Origin: Saccoglossus kowalevskii | Taxonomy: Eukaryota > Hemichordata > Enteropneusta > Harrimaniidae | Assembly (NCBI RefSeq): GCF_000003605.2 | Contig: NW_003146289.1 | Coordinates: 1-39,986 of the forward strand | Reading direction: 5' to 3' | DNA: 39,986 nt | In this document: positions 24,888 to 35,255 of the stretch, one piece after another | How the letters are laid out: each line of letters starts with the position of its first letter | Numbering within the stretch: the first letter of the stretch is position 1 | Position numbers and translations under genes: made by a program | The notes under the pieces: model-generated | Told to the model about the DNA's origin: nothing | The model's input: only the letters and a program-made list of their open reading frames with translations | The model's database searches: none

Positions 24888-26836
24888 ACTATTCTGGTCA
24901 CTGTCATCACTAGTAATGTAATTCACCGTTTAGTAACTATTATAGCTATTTACGTAATGCACTGTTGTAGTCACTATTATAGCTATTTACGTAATGCACT
25001 GTTGTAGTCACTATTATAGCTATTTACGTAATACACTGTTGTAGTCACTATCATAGTTATTAATGTAATACACTGTTGTAGTCACTATCATAACTATTTT
25101 CGTAATACACTGCTGTAGTAACTATCATAGCTATTTACGTAATACACTGTTGTAGTAACTATCATAGCTATTAACGTAATACACTGTTGTAGTTAATATT
25201 ATAGCTATTGACGTAATACACTGTTGTAGTGACTATACTGGATATTGACATAATACACTGTTGTAGTAACTATTATAGCTATTTACGTAATGCACTGTTG
25301 TAGTCACGATTATAGCTATTGACGTAATACACTGTTGTAGTCACTATCATAGCTATTTACGTAATACACTGCTGTAGTAACTATCATAGTTATTAATGTA
25401 ATACACTGTTGTAGTCACTATTATAGCTATTTACGTAATGCACTGTTGTAGTCACTATTATAGCTATTGACGTAATACACTGTTGTAGTCAATATTATAG
25501 TTATTTACGTAATACACTGTTGTGGTCTCCATCATAACTATTGTTGCAATACACTGCTGTAGTAACTATCATAGTTATTAATGTAATACACTGTTGTAGT
25601 CACTATTATAGCTATTTACGTAATGCACTATTGTAGTCACTATTATAGCTATTGACGTAATACACTGTTGTAGTCAATATTATAGTTATTTACGTAATAC
25701 ACTGTTGTAGTGACTATACTGGCTATTGACGTAATACACTGTTGTGGTCTCCATCATAACTATTGTTGCAATACACTGTTGTAGTCACTATTAAGCTATT
25801 GTCGTAATACACTGCTGTAGTAACTATCATAGCTATTTACGTAATACACTTGTAGTAAATATCATAGCTATTGACGTAATACACTGTTGTAGTCACTATC
25901 ATAGCTATTTACGTAATACACTTGTAGTAAATATCATAGCTATTGACGTAATACACTGTTGTAGTCACTATTATAGTTATTTACGTAATACACTGTTGTA
26001 GTGACTATACTGGCTATTGACGTAATACACTGTTGTGGTCTCCATCATAACTATTGTCGTAATACGCTGTTGTAGTCACTATCATAGCTATTTTCGTAAT
26101 ACACTGCTGTAGTAACTATCATAGCTATTTACGTAATACACTGTTGTAGTAACTATCACAGCTATTAACGTAATACACTGTTGTATTCACTATTATAGTT
26201 ATTTACGTAATACAATGTTGTAGTCACTGTCATAGCTATTTACGTAATGCACTGTTGTAGTCACTATTATAGCTATTTGTGTAATACACTGTTATAGTAA
26301 CTATCATAGCTATTTACGTAATGCACTGTTGTAGTCACTATTATAGCTATTTATGTAATACACTGTTATAGTAACTATCATAGCTATTTACGTAATGCAC
26401 TGTTGTAGTCACTATCATAGCTATTTACGTAATGCACTACTGTAGTCACTATTATAGCTATTTACGTAATGCACTGCTGTAGTCACTATTATAGCTATTT
26501 ACGTAATACACTGCTGTAGTAACTATCATAGCTATTTACGTAATACACTGTTGTAGTCACTATTATAGCTATTTGCGTAATACACTGTTGTAGTCACTAT
26601 TATAGCTATTTACGTAATGCACTGTTGTAGTCACTATTATAGCTATTTACGTAATACACTGTTGTCACTGGCATAGCTATTTACGTAATACAATGTTGTA
26701 GTAACTATCATAGCTATTTACACTGTTGTAGTCACTATTATAGCTATTTATGTAATACACTGTTGTATTCACTGTCGTAGCTATGTATGTGATGCACTGT
26801 TCTAGTCACTATGATGGCTATTGACCTAATAATGTG
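24888..26836. repeat. 37-bp minisatellite array, about 50 units
   Basis: Tandem units of 37 bp, consensus close to CACTATTATAGCTATTTACG followed by TAATRCACTGTTGTAGT. Variants differ at a few positions (TTTACG/TTGACG/TTAATG; GTC/GTA before the next CTAT). Marker variants recur: CTATCATAGTTATTAATG at 25381 and 25566 is exactly 185 bp apart (5 x 37), and a GTGGTCTCCATCATAACTAT variant occurs three times (near 25520, 25743 and 26035), showing higher-order duplications. Some units are shortened (CACTTGTAGT). The array ends about 14 bp from the TIR stop codon of the minus-strand receptor locus. Confidence 0.97.
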
Positions 26837-26849
26837 CACCTGATGGGGT

Positions 26850-27155
26850 TTAGCCCCATGCACAGTCAACTCTAAAAGTACATATGTTCTGCACTCGACG
26901 GCTTATCATTTCTCTGAAATACGCTATCGGTCTCCAAACGTTGAAAAACAATTCTACAATAATAACTGGGAATAGGATGGTTTCAGGTACCATAAACTTA
27001 AAATAATTTCTCATACCTTCTCCTGTTGTAAAGTCTTTATGATGAATATTCAGTTTATATCCATAAGTTCCTTCTAGTTGTTCTAATAATACTCTATAAA
27101 CAAAAGATTCATCTTCTGTGCATCCCTTAACAGCTACAAAGGCATCCCATTTTTT
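26850..27155 (-). CDS. Receptor locus, TIR domain
   Basis: About 100 codons to TAA. KKWDAFVAVKG matches TIR box 1 (F/Y-DAF-x-SY); YKLNIHHKDFTTGEG matches the box 2 region (RDxxPG in most TIRs, KDFTTG here); ELFFNVWRPIAYFREM corresponds to the strand and box 3 region. The usual TIR length is 130-150 residues, so the end may be lost. It opens at an A7 run (27150-27156) where the frame changes. TIR domains self-associate and recruit adaptors such as MyD88, or in some families cleave NAD; I cannot see the catalytic Glu with confidence. Confidence 0.7.
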   Translation of the reverse strand, partial: KKWDAFVAVKGCTEDESFVYRVLLEQLEGTYGYKLNIHHKDFTTGEGMRNYFKFMVPETILFPVIIVELFFNVWRPIAYFREMISRRVQNICTFRVDCAWG

Positions 27156-27257
27156 TCATCTTTAATACAAAAATGCATTCATTGAGCGGCTATTAAGTGG
27201 CTATTCAACTATTTGTATTACAAATAAATGTCCAAATATACACTCATCATCTTCCTA

Positions 27258-27362
27258 GTATCGACCACATAATAAAGTGAATTTCAGTTCAATCCGTCGT
27301 CTATATTTGATACATAGAGCAGATCCCACAATCACCAACACTACCAAAGTTATTGTAGGAAC
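27258..27362 (-). CDS. Receptor locus, transmembrane and juxtamembrane segment
   Basis: A 35-codon frame reads VPTITLVVLVIVGSALCI, a hydrophobic helix, followed by KYRRRIELKFTLLCGRY. Basic residues right after the helix and an IEL.....GRY pattern match the juxtamembrane part of IL-1R-type TIR receptors (helix, basic stop-transfer, then YR...F/FG). It ends at TAG 27257-27255, after which the frame continues EDDE, an acidic stretch expected before TIR; the TAG is therefore probably a mutation. Confidence 0.65.
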
Positions 27363-27597
27363 ACTGGCATACACTTGCATACATTGCAGTTGCCATGGTA
27401 ATCTACTACTGTATATGTCATATTGTGTATTCCTATACTGAATAGTTGATCAGATGGTTGATTTGACGTCAGATTGAATACCCTGTTATTGTCTTTAACT
27501 GTAACATTGCGCCACACGACTTTCACGGATGATTGCCCTTCATCTAGTAATACTGTTCTGTTATCTGGACAAAAACTGAACTCTGGTACTTGTACAT
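27350..27597 (-). CDS. Receptor locus, HYR (hyalin repeat) domain exon
   Basis: Acceptor GATTTTTTTGCAG; phase 1 in. Reads VPEFSFCPDNRTVLL, VKVVWRNVTVKDNN and LFSIGIHNMTYTVVDYHGN, matching the HYR pattern CP...V.W..P...DN...F..G...V.Y...D..GN. HYR domains are about 85-residue Ig-fold adhesion modules. The frame runs to a TAA at 27352-27350, while the transmembrane segment lies in another frame overlapping its end, so a frame change of unknown position follows the GNC segment. Confidence 0.8.
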
Positions 27598-27791
27598 CTG
27601 CAAAAAAATCACACTACTTATTGTGAGGTTGTTATTTCCCCTTACATATTGTAAGCGTCATTCTTTAATGTGAGTACAACATCAGTCTTTATTGTAGTAC
27701 ATGAACAGTTCTTACATCAGACAATCACTTAATATAATTCAGTAACACAAGGAATGTAGGATTGCATTATGATTGTTTAGGAATTACCTAC

Positions 27792-27890
27792 CCTCCGTGC
27801 AGTGTATTCCATCCCATCCTTGTCTGCATATACATCCTGTGCGATTGCAGATACCACCATTTTCACAATCACACGTGTTATTACAAAATA
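27792..27890 (-). CDS. Receptor locus, second EGF-like domain exon
   Basis: 99 nt, phase 1 to 1, ending ACGGAGG|GTAGGT. Reads FCNNTCDCENGGICNRTGCI then CRQGWDGIHCTE: EGF spacing with ENGG and GWDGxxC. The upstream AG is preceded by a purine-rich stretch (TTTGTGGGGAG) rather than a pyrimidine tract, a poor acceptor that may itself be degraded. Confidence 0.85.
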
Positions 27891-28247
27891 CTCCCCACAA
27901 ATTATACCTACATCCTTAGAACAAATTATGCACATTTTTATTAATACAATTTGTAACAATATTGTACTAAAACTTTCAATGTATGAAATCCTGATTCGTG
28001 TGCAATACACAAGTGGAAATCATTTTGTGATGACTTATTCACATTGCGTATTTTTGTATTTCAATACAATATACAGTATCACAACTTTCACTATACGATT
28101 CAACATTCCATATTTTTAAATTTGTTGGCGTATAGCAATACTGGATATAACATATGTTACACTTTGAAGTGCGAATATTGACAACTTTCATTGTATGTCA
28201 TTTATAATGGCAGTACTGTGTTCAAATATGTAGGCACAATGTGTTAC

Positions 28248-28366
28248 CTTCCACAAACAAAATTATTGTATCCCTGTATATTTCACCATATATGTCAATA
28301 GACTGACATTCATATGTTCCTGCATCTTCATCTGTAACGTATCCAATCATACTTTCAATTCGAGAG
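28248..28366 (-). CDS. Receptor locus, second Ig domain, exon 3
   Basis: 119 nt from CTTATTCACACCTCAG to GTGGAAG|GTAACA, phase 2 in and phase 1 out. Reads SRIESMIGYV, then DEDAGTYEC, the canonical Ig F-strand signature, and YRDTIILFVE as the G strand. Confidence 0.85.
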
Positions 28367-29231
28367 CTGAGGTGTGAATAAGAAAAGTGGCATAGTGATT
28401 TATAAATTCATGGCTGTATGCATACATTCCGAAGTAGAGTGGGGCTAATCTTGTCTATAACTATGTGCAAATATCAGACAAAAATACGAAATGACTAAAT
28501 CAATAGATGAAGATTTTTGATATAATATAACTCCAGGTCAGATTTCAGATGAATACTTAAATCGAATGAAACTAAGTGAAAGCAATTTTACGGAGATTTC
28601 ATTGTTTCAATTTTTAAATGCTGAGTTGATTGCTTAATAATCATAACAAGATATTCTCTCATAAATAGAAATAAATACATATTATTATTAACCCAATACT
28701 AAACATAATAAATATATACTATTGCCAACCGAAAATATGCCCAGGTTTTGATGTAGAACAAGTCTGGCATGTCTTAAAGCACTGGCTATTTTCCCAACGT
28801 AATTATATAAAAAAACATATACAAACTCATACTGTGAACTTGACCTTTGATTACAAAATTTAGCAAGGTACCAATAGCAATTTTGATAGCACTAGCTTTG
28901 GAAGTCTTTTATGTTACAAAACGCACATACACACAAATACATGCACGCATAGAGGGCAAGTTCAAGTTGGCCTGACACTATATGAGGAAATAATTACCTA
29001 TACGAACAGCAAAATTGTAGCGCGTTTTGATTAAGTATACATTTGTTTTTCTTTTCAATAAAATATTTAATATTTTTTGAATATGCATAGAACATATAAT
29101 TTAGCGTATGACCTGTATTCCATGCATATATATTATTTTCATATTTTGATACAAAATATATTTCTTTAAGCCCAAAGATCTGCAGTGATACCATCTTTTA
29201 TTTTGATAAGCAAATTGAACTATACATATAC

Positions 29232-29277
29232 ACCAAAATCCATTCTATCGTAATTTGTACATTACTTAACTTATCCG
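29232..29277 (-). CDS. Receptor locus, second Ig domain, exon 2 (short)
   Basis: 46 nt from GTTAATCCAG to TTTTGGT|GTATAT. Reads DKLSNVQITIEWIL, with the Ig core Trp, phase 1 in and phase 2 out. It fits the phases of its neighbours, but its small size and weak acceptor make it tentative. Confidence 0.45.
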
Positions 29278-29741
29278 CTGGATTAACGCTAGCCTTGTAA
29301 AAATTACACCACCTATTCACCATAAAACATGACGCATCAGGGAGTATTCCTCTGTATCCCAGCTTTTTAAAGCATATATATTGTTACATCTAAATGGTTG
29401 CTATCTGAAGGAAGGTTATCATTTCGGCGGCAATTGGGTTACAAGAACAAAGTCAGGATTTTTTTTCAGATAGTTTCATCCTGAAATAATACGTGTTGTC
29501 CAACAACTACAATCTTGAGCACATAGTACATCTTACATTTACACAAGTTTCCAACCGTAATATTAACATTAATATGATTTTATGCTCATTGCATAGGACC
29601 CTATGTGGGATATGATTTTGTTAAATTCGTTTTAATATCGTGATTTTCAGATCTTATCTCCTACAAGAACCGTAGTAGGCGTCGTTATGACGCAAGTTTG
29701 TGTTGTATATATCAGTGTGTGTGTGAAGTCGTTTAACGTAC

Positions 29742-29810
29742 AGCCGAAGTCGAATGTATCACCCACATAACAGTAAAAATTAGGTACATAGAACGTCACA
29801 CTTGGAGAAA
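29742..29810 (-). CDS. Receptor locus, second Ig domain, exon 1 (3' end tentative)
   Basis: Acceptor TTTTACTTGTAG; phase 1 in. Reads SPSVTFYVPNFYCYVGDTFD then FGC. A GTACGT donor overlaps the Cys codon at about 29741; using it would give phase 1 out, as the next exon needs, but would replace Cys with Ser. The end coordinate is approximate. Confidence 0.5.
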
Positions 29811-29909
29811 CTACAAGTAAAATGAAGATTTATACCATCAATATTAGATTTTAAACTCTTATATAGCATTTATTTTTCAAATTAGTATTAATAGTAAATC
29901 AAATCGTAC

Positions 29910-30038
29910 CTATATCACAAGCTATTCCTTTCCAACCTGGTGTGCACTTGCATGCACCATTGAAAAGATGACATGTTGCTCCATTCTTGCAGTAACAATC
30001 ATACTGACATTTTGCCCCAAACTTTCCTTCTCGACAAA
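29910..30038 (-). CDS. Receptor locus, first EGF-like domain exon
   Basis: 129 nt from ATATTACAG to GATATAG|GTACG, phase 1 to 1 as usual for EGF modules. Reads VCREGKFGAKCQYDCYCKNG, then ATCHLFNGACKCTPGW and KGIACDI. Eight cysteines with GW-GxxC spacing resemble the laminin/MEGF-type EGF repeats seen in animal receptors. Confidence 0.85.
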
Positions 30039-31172
30039 CTGTAATATATCATATACTAACTTTATGAAGATCTCATCAATTAACATACTGAATGTGTTAA
30101 TCAGTTATTTAAGGTCATCCAGCTTTATCGTTTTTTAAAGTTCACATTTGAGGACTAATTCTGTGAATAATATTCAATTAGGTCATGCAAATGATCAAAT
30201 GTGATAGTGAATTAAAACCTTAAAACTACCCAAAACATCTCAGTGCCAAATGTGCCGATTGCCTATTAATGCAATTATTATATATACAGTCATTCTGTGC
30301 ACATCGTATGATTAAGCAATTGTTAGTAGTGAAGCAATATCTTCAGCATAAATCGCATGCGTGGTTTTCATGAAGAAAAGAAATCATGTTTTTTAAAACG
30401 TTCCCTTTACAACAAATGCCAATAATGAGCACGCATGCCTTCAGTGACATAGCAATTGCACATACTACCGGAGACATATTAAAATGAGCACTTCCTGATT
30501 GGATAATTTTTAACTGTCTCAATAATATTAACTAGATCATTTTAACATTCCTTGGTGTAATGAGCTTGTGAACAAAGGTTATAACTAGCTTACACGAACC
30601 GCTAAACAGAGCACCAATGTAACGCGTCTGTTGGTGTTTGTTATGTCATTATTGGAGGGTGCCACATGTGAAACAGCAGATTTTTTAAAGTCTGACAAGG
30701 TTGTATGTCTTGGTTGTATTTCTCTCATTTATCTGACTGACCATATGTTGTAGTTTACTTTGCATTTGTTCGAATCTTATTCACTCATTTGTCAGTTTGT
30801 GTTCTGGGTTGGTGGATGGAGGGAGGGTGGGGGATTTGAATGAATTCCACTTGAACAATGAAGAAGCTAAGAATATTTGTCTTCTTTAGTTGATTGTTAC
30901 TGTATTATTGTGGACATAACTATGTTATATCTCTAACACTGGAAAAAATAACTATATTATTCATTCGAAAAATGTGCATGAACACGATGTAATACAACAT
31001 TAACATAACATAGTTTGTAACATATTGGATTGTAACAAAGTAAACACACACTATTGGATCATACTATGTTATTACATCTTCTGATAACATGCGGCCTTAA
31101 TGTCTTTGTTATTTAGTCTCTGGGATTGAAATCCTTTAAATGTAGATGAGATTAGTAGGATTAAAAACTTAC

Positions 31173-31354
31173 CGATGACTTCTATCATGTTACTAAACTT
31201 CACTTCGGACTCTTCGGATGTATTTGGAAATAATACACATTCTATTCCGTCATTTGCTGTGTCTATAACGCTATTAATCTCAATTCTAATGACGTCTTAT
31301 ACACTCCAATATTCTATCCGATCGACAACATGTTCAATATGTTGGTCAACAGAA
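31173..31354 (-). CDS. Receptor locus, first Ig domain, exon G (contains a stop)
   Basis: From GTTAGAG to GTCATCG|GTAAGT, phase 2 in and phase 1 out. It reads SVDQHIEHVVDRIEYWSV, a TAA at 31299-31297, then DVIRIEINSV, ANDGIECVLF and SNMIEVI. The Trp and the D-G-x-x-C motif match Ig strands C and F. Because coding-like sequence continues on both sides of the TAA with a good donor, it looks like a nonsense mutation rather than a real end. Confidence 0.6.
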
Positions 31355-31760
31355 CTCTAACAAATGATAACAATTAGTCAGTGCCATATGTGCAAGTGTA
31401 CTGCGTCCTATTGTTTATTATTCATCATGAATGTTTTTATTATATTTAGGTATCGAAAATCAGTAAACAAGCAATGAAATACAAATTGAAAATAGATGTG
31501 TTGTTATGTAAAGATGAAATATCTCTTGAAACGTTTGTATCAGTGTGCATTTAATTTCGCCACTTTTACGCTCAACAACTGTGTTGTAACAATTATACAG
31601 GGTATACATGTTTTCCGTTTTATGTCTGTAACTATGGCTTAACATCATGAGATGTTGTCCATATTCGAATCACAACTATGGAGGGAATCACTTTGTAGAT
31701 GGACGGATGATTTTGGGGCGATGACCATAGGCAAAACCCGTGTTCAATCAAGATTTAATA

Positions 31761-31771
31761 GAATCGTGATT
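31761..31771. repeat. Target-site duplication, LINE 3' side
   Basis: GAATCGTGATT, identical to 33310-33320 and directly adjoining the LINE tail. Confidence 0.85.
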
Positions 31772-33309
31772 CATTCATTCATTTATTCGTGGGGCAAGTG
31801 TTCAAGCCTGGACACAGCTTATGCCCCATAACTCGTCTAGAAACCCGCTCATCTGCCTCAGCCACGATGTTCTCGGTCTCCCTCAGGTTGTCTCCACCGG
31901 CCAGGATTCCATGCAGACATAATTTGGCCAGCAGGGTCATTCCCCAGAGTAGACAAACGAAACAGTGACATCCACGTTCCACCCACAAAGTTATCCAAGC
32001 TGTCCCCCAAAGCCTGAATTTTGGTCTTAACTTATGACACATGAAGACCAAGCGGTTCGGCCTCCGCATTCAGTGCGTCAAGTGCTCTCACTAGAGAAGC
32101 CAACAACTCGGCCAACAATGAGACATCATCTGCCAAGTCAAGACACTTCCAAACGAGACACCACAATCTTTGATTTCCATCACACCTCCCATAATCTAGT
32201 CCATACAAGACTGTGTTGAACAGCATAGGAGCCAGTGTGATCCCTGTCTAACTTCTGCCTCGACAGGAAAATAGACAGACACTCCACCAGCACACTTAAC
32301 AACACTCTCTGTTCCAGTATACAGAGAGGAGACCAGGTCCACCAGAGATGTTGGGATACCACGAACCTTGAGGATTCTCCACAGAGCCTCTTTACACACG
32401 AATGCCTTGCAGAAATCAATATAGGCTACTAAGAACCCTCTATTGAATTCCCAATCCTCTATATTCCCGGATGCGGTTCAGAAGAATCCGCACAATGTAC
32501 TTCTGTAATTGCTACAGTCCTGGCCATCACCCTTTCCCTTTTAGATAGGGACAATTAGTCTCTTTCTCCAGTCAGTTGGGATAGCGCCAGTGCTCCACAC
32601 TGAGCATATCAGTCTGTCGAATCACATCAGGATAACCTCACCTCCAGCCGGAGCATCTTAGAACGAATCCCACACATCTTGGGGGCGCTCCCATCCCATA
32701 GCTGGCCCAATGCTTTCCGCGAGTTTCCTCTAAGGAAGGCGGGTCACAACTAATGAGAGAGGCCACCTCCAGGGCAGGAAGACCGTTAACACTAAGCTCA
32801 GTGTTTGGAGAGTAGGTCTGGAATAGCTCCTGATAGTATTCGGCCCAGTGAGACCTCACCGCAGGCTTATTCGTCAGCACCCATCCATCAGCCACCTTCA
32901 TGGCAGAGCAGCGCACCACAGATGCCGAGTTGCGTAGTTTCCTGATTGCTCTATAAGCCAAGCTTGAGACACTTGTTGGCAAGTGCCTGTCGACCGACTC
33001 ACAGAGCTCCACGACCTCCGCCTCGCGATTATGGCGCACTGCGCTAACAGTCTCCTCAACACCCTGTGCAGTCCGACGTCTCCATCAAGTCTGGCCCAGC
33101 GACTCGCTTCAATTGTTTTAACCGATACCTTGGAGATCGACAGCCTGTTTTACCTGGGTTCCTTAGGTAGGAGCTTCTCTGACAATTTCTGGACATTGGA
33201 TTTGAAGTCTGGCCAGAGCCGCTCTGTTTCGCCAAGCACGCTCGACAAATCCAGCACGCGACCAAGACCTGTTGCATACTCACCAGCCATGACAGGGTCC
33301 CTCAACTGT
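31772..33309 (-). mobile_element. 5'-truncated LINE (non-LTR retrotransposon) with TSD
   Basis: A minus-strand copy of 1538 bp bounded by an 11-bp duplication, GAATCGTGATT. Frames in order hold a pre-RT segment (RSHWAEYYQELFQTYSPNTE), the RT fingers (GIPTSLVDLVSSLYTGTESV, then VEAEVRQG), the catalytic block LADDVSLLAELLASL with LDALNAEAEPLGLHVS, and a C-terminal part ending near 31779. The 3' end is a short ATGAATGAATGAAT tail, a simple-repeat tail as in CR1/L2/RTE-type LINEs. Several frameshifts and stops divide it into at least four frames, so it cannot encode an active enzyme. It sits in the intron between exons F and G of the receptor locus, in the same orientation. Confidence 0.9.
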
Positions 33310-33320
33310 GAATCGTGATT
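33310..33320. repeat. Target-site duplication, LINE 5' side
   Basis: GAATCGTGATT, identical to 31761-31771, marking the truncated 5' end of the LINE. Confidence 0.85.
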
Positions 33321-33733
33321 GCGTGTTATTTAAAGTTGTCATTATTTTTGTAGATGGAATCGCAGGGGAGTTCCACCAACGAGCTAGCTGGTGATCTGAT
33401 AGCGAGAGAAGGACACAACGAAAAAACAATATTTTAAATATGTAAATATTTTATCGTGCATGTCTATCTGTTTTTGTGCCGAACACCTGGTGTTTGTTTC
33501 ACAAAACATAACCAACGTGTTTACAGCCTCGGAAAATCACATCTATAGTAATGTCTGTGTAAACTCAGAACAATACCATGCATGGACGCTGATGTGGTAT
33601 TTATGAATTAGACATCACCATAATGTGTCATCACACTTTGGTGTAAAACAAAGGACATTAAAAAATATATGGTGTTACACATACACGTATAACAAGTACC
33701 ACTGACAACAACTATATTTTCCCATTTAGAAAC

Positions 33734-33872
33734 CTGACGCTTAAATTGTAAACTACAGTTGTAATTTCGCTGCCATAAAAGGGTCTAAAACAGTGACCAT
33801 CGATACTGTCGAACAGAACATCTGGACCAGTATCTTGAAGGTTTGGTGCTTGTAAAAAAACGGAAAGTCCAC
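33734..33872 (-). CDS. Receptor locus, first Ig domain, exon F
   Basis: 139 nt from GTTTCCTTACAG to GTCAG|GTTTCT, phase 1 in and phase 2 out. It reads GLSVFLQAPNLQDTGP, then DSIDGHCF (likely first Ig Cys) and TVVYNLSV. It joins exon G in phase across the LINE-bearing intron. Confidence 0.6.
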
Positions 33873-34378
33873 CTGTAAGGAAACACATATAGCATTATTG
33901 TTGAGGTGGTTACATTGCTATGAATATACATTATGTTTGGCATTATAAGATACCGCTTGCAATATATTTAGTTATGATTTAATTGAATATGGTAGTATGA
34001 ATGATTATAGAATCAGAAAGCATCAACAAAAATGTTCATTTATTAAATGTGAATAACAACTGAATGTTTATATACTGTTGCATCTTAATAAATTGAGTAG
34101 AATACTGTAGTGGGTATTGTAAAATAAACGCGTTGTTTTGAAAGCAATACGTCAGTTCCTACACTATCGACGAACTATTCAATGTATTATCATTTGGTAT
34201 AATTGTCTCAGCATCGCTATAAACTATACTGTTCACCTTAAAATTCCAACCACTTGGTCGGAATTATTAGTATGTGGTGAAACTAGTAAATCATACAAAA
34301 ACATTCTACAAGACTAGATATCTTTCATAAAAAAAGTTTATCGAAGCACATTGATGTTTGGCTCGATGTACGACTCAC

Positions 34379-34498
34379 CGAATCGTTTCTCTCTTGGGGA
34401 TTCAATCCCTCAAATGCACATCTTTCGTTATACAATGGCGGCCAGCCTGACACATCTTCGACACTCACATTGAGTACACCATAAGTAGTGTAATTTGC
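34379..34498 (-). CDS. Receptor locus, ectodomain exon E
   Basis: 120 nt from TATAG| to GATTCG|GTGAGT; only one frame is open. Reads ANYTTYGVLNVSVEDVSGWP, then a segment with Cys (NERCAFEGL) ending QERNDS. Three N-glycosylation sequons support an extracellular position. It ends in phase 0 but exon F needs phase 1, so an exon between them is missing or a frame change has occurred. Confidence 0.6.
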
Positions 34499-34599
34499 CT
34501 ATAATATATTTATGTGTGAATGTAATGTTTATTGTGTTTAAACATATGCAGTATAACAATCATCGTTGATAGTCTTGGAAATGCAAATACTGCTCAAAA

Positions 34600-34699
34600 T
34601 ACATTTTAAGTAAAGTACATAGTAGCGTGACTCATTGTAGTTTAGAAATGTTGAGAGATATATTTCCGGTTTGTCTACATCACATCTGAAATGCGCAAC
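34600..34699 (-). CDS. Receptor locus, ectodomain exon D (3' end unresolved)
   Basis: Acceptor CATTCATTGCAG; opens in phase 0 as VAHFRCDVDKPEIYL. The frame stays open past 34600, and candidate phase-0 donors are GAT|GTAGAC and TAT|GTACTT, so the end coordinate is approximate. Confidence 0.4.
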
Positions 34700-34784
34700 C
34701 TGCAATGAATTTATAATTTTTAAATAAAGAAATATGTTAATGGATTTAATGATTTGGGATTAGAAGATGTTTGGTTCAACTTAC

Positions 34785-34859
34785 CCTGGTCTCTTCATAA
34801 ATACTGAAATTATTGACCTCGCCACCAAGGCTAAATACCAATCTTCCAGGGTATAAATT
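34785..34859 (-). CDS. Receptor locus, ectodomain exon C
   Basis: 75 nt between GGTATTACAG and ACCAGG|GTAAGT, phase 0 to 0. Reads NLYPGRLVFSLGGEVNNFSI then YEETR. Alternating hydrophobic residues suggest a beta-sandwich domain. Confidence 0.65.
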
Positions 34860-34993
34860 CTGTAATACCAAGCAAAGTGATGGGCTATTGTGTTAATGAT
34901 GTGAATGCAATATATATATGACGTAACAAAACCAATCTAGTTTTACGCAGCTCCACAGTCAGGTTGAAGTAAATTATCAATGCAAACACTTAC

Positions 34994-35046
34994 CTCTTCT
35001 ATGTTTATGCTATAATATTTTATTGAGCTATTGGTCACTCGATCAG
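34994..35046 (-). CDS. Receptor locus, ectodomain exon B
   Basis: 53 nt between TGTTTTCTACAG and GAAGAG|GTAAGTG. Reads DRVTNSSIKYYSINIEE with one N-glycosylation sequon; the other two frames have a stop at the start. Ends in phase 0. Confidence 0.6.
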
Positions 35047-35255
35047 CTGTAGAAAACAATTAAGCTAATTAATAAACAACAAAGTATTGAGCGTTGAGTG
35101 CTGAAAACCACCGACCAGCCTGATATACAGAGAACTGTAGTCCGAGCTATTCCATTAGAGAGCGGTTTTGGCGATCAGATGACCATGCCATCATAGCATA
35201 TATATGTTATGTGATATAAATACAGAAGCAGTTTCGGTTTAGAGTCTTTACTAAC

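Noticed and set aside
24756-25007. ORF with a long poly-Tyr run
   Set aside because: Produced entirely by the TTA microsatellite read as TAT plus the start of the minisatellite.
1-26836. Tandem arrays at 1-290 and 24888-26836 as CRISPR arrays
   Set aside because: Units are contiguous and diverge gradually, with no unique spacers, in clearly eukaryotic DNA.
30760-30790. GTTCGAATC resembling a tRNA T-loop box
   Set aside because: No A-box or cloverleaf pairing could be found at the right distance.
31175-31360. Plus-strand ORF of 61 codons
   Set aside because: Shadow of receptor exon G on the minus strand, which has matching splice sites and Ig motifs.
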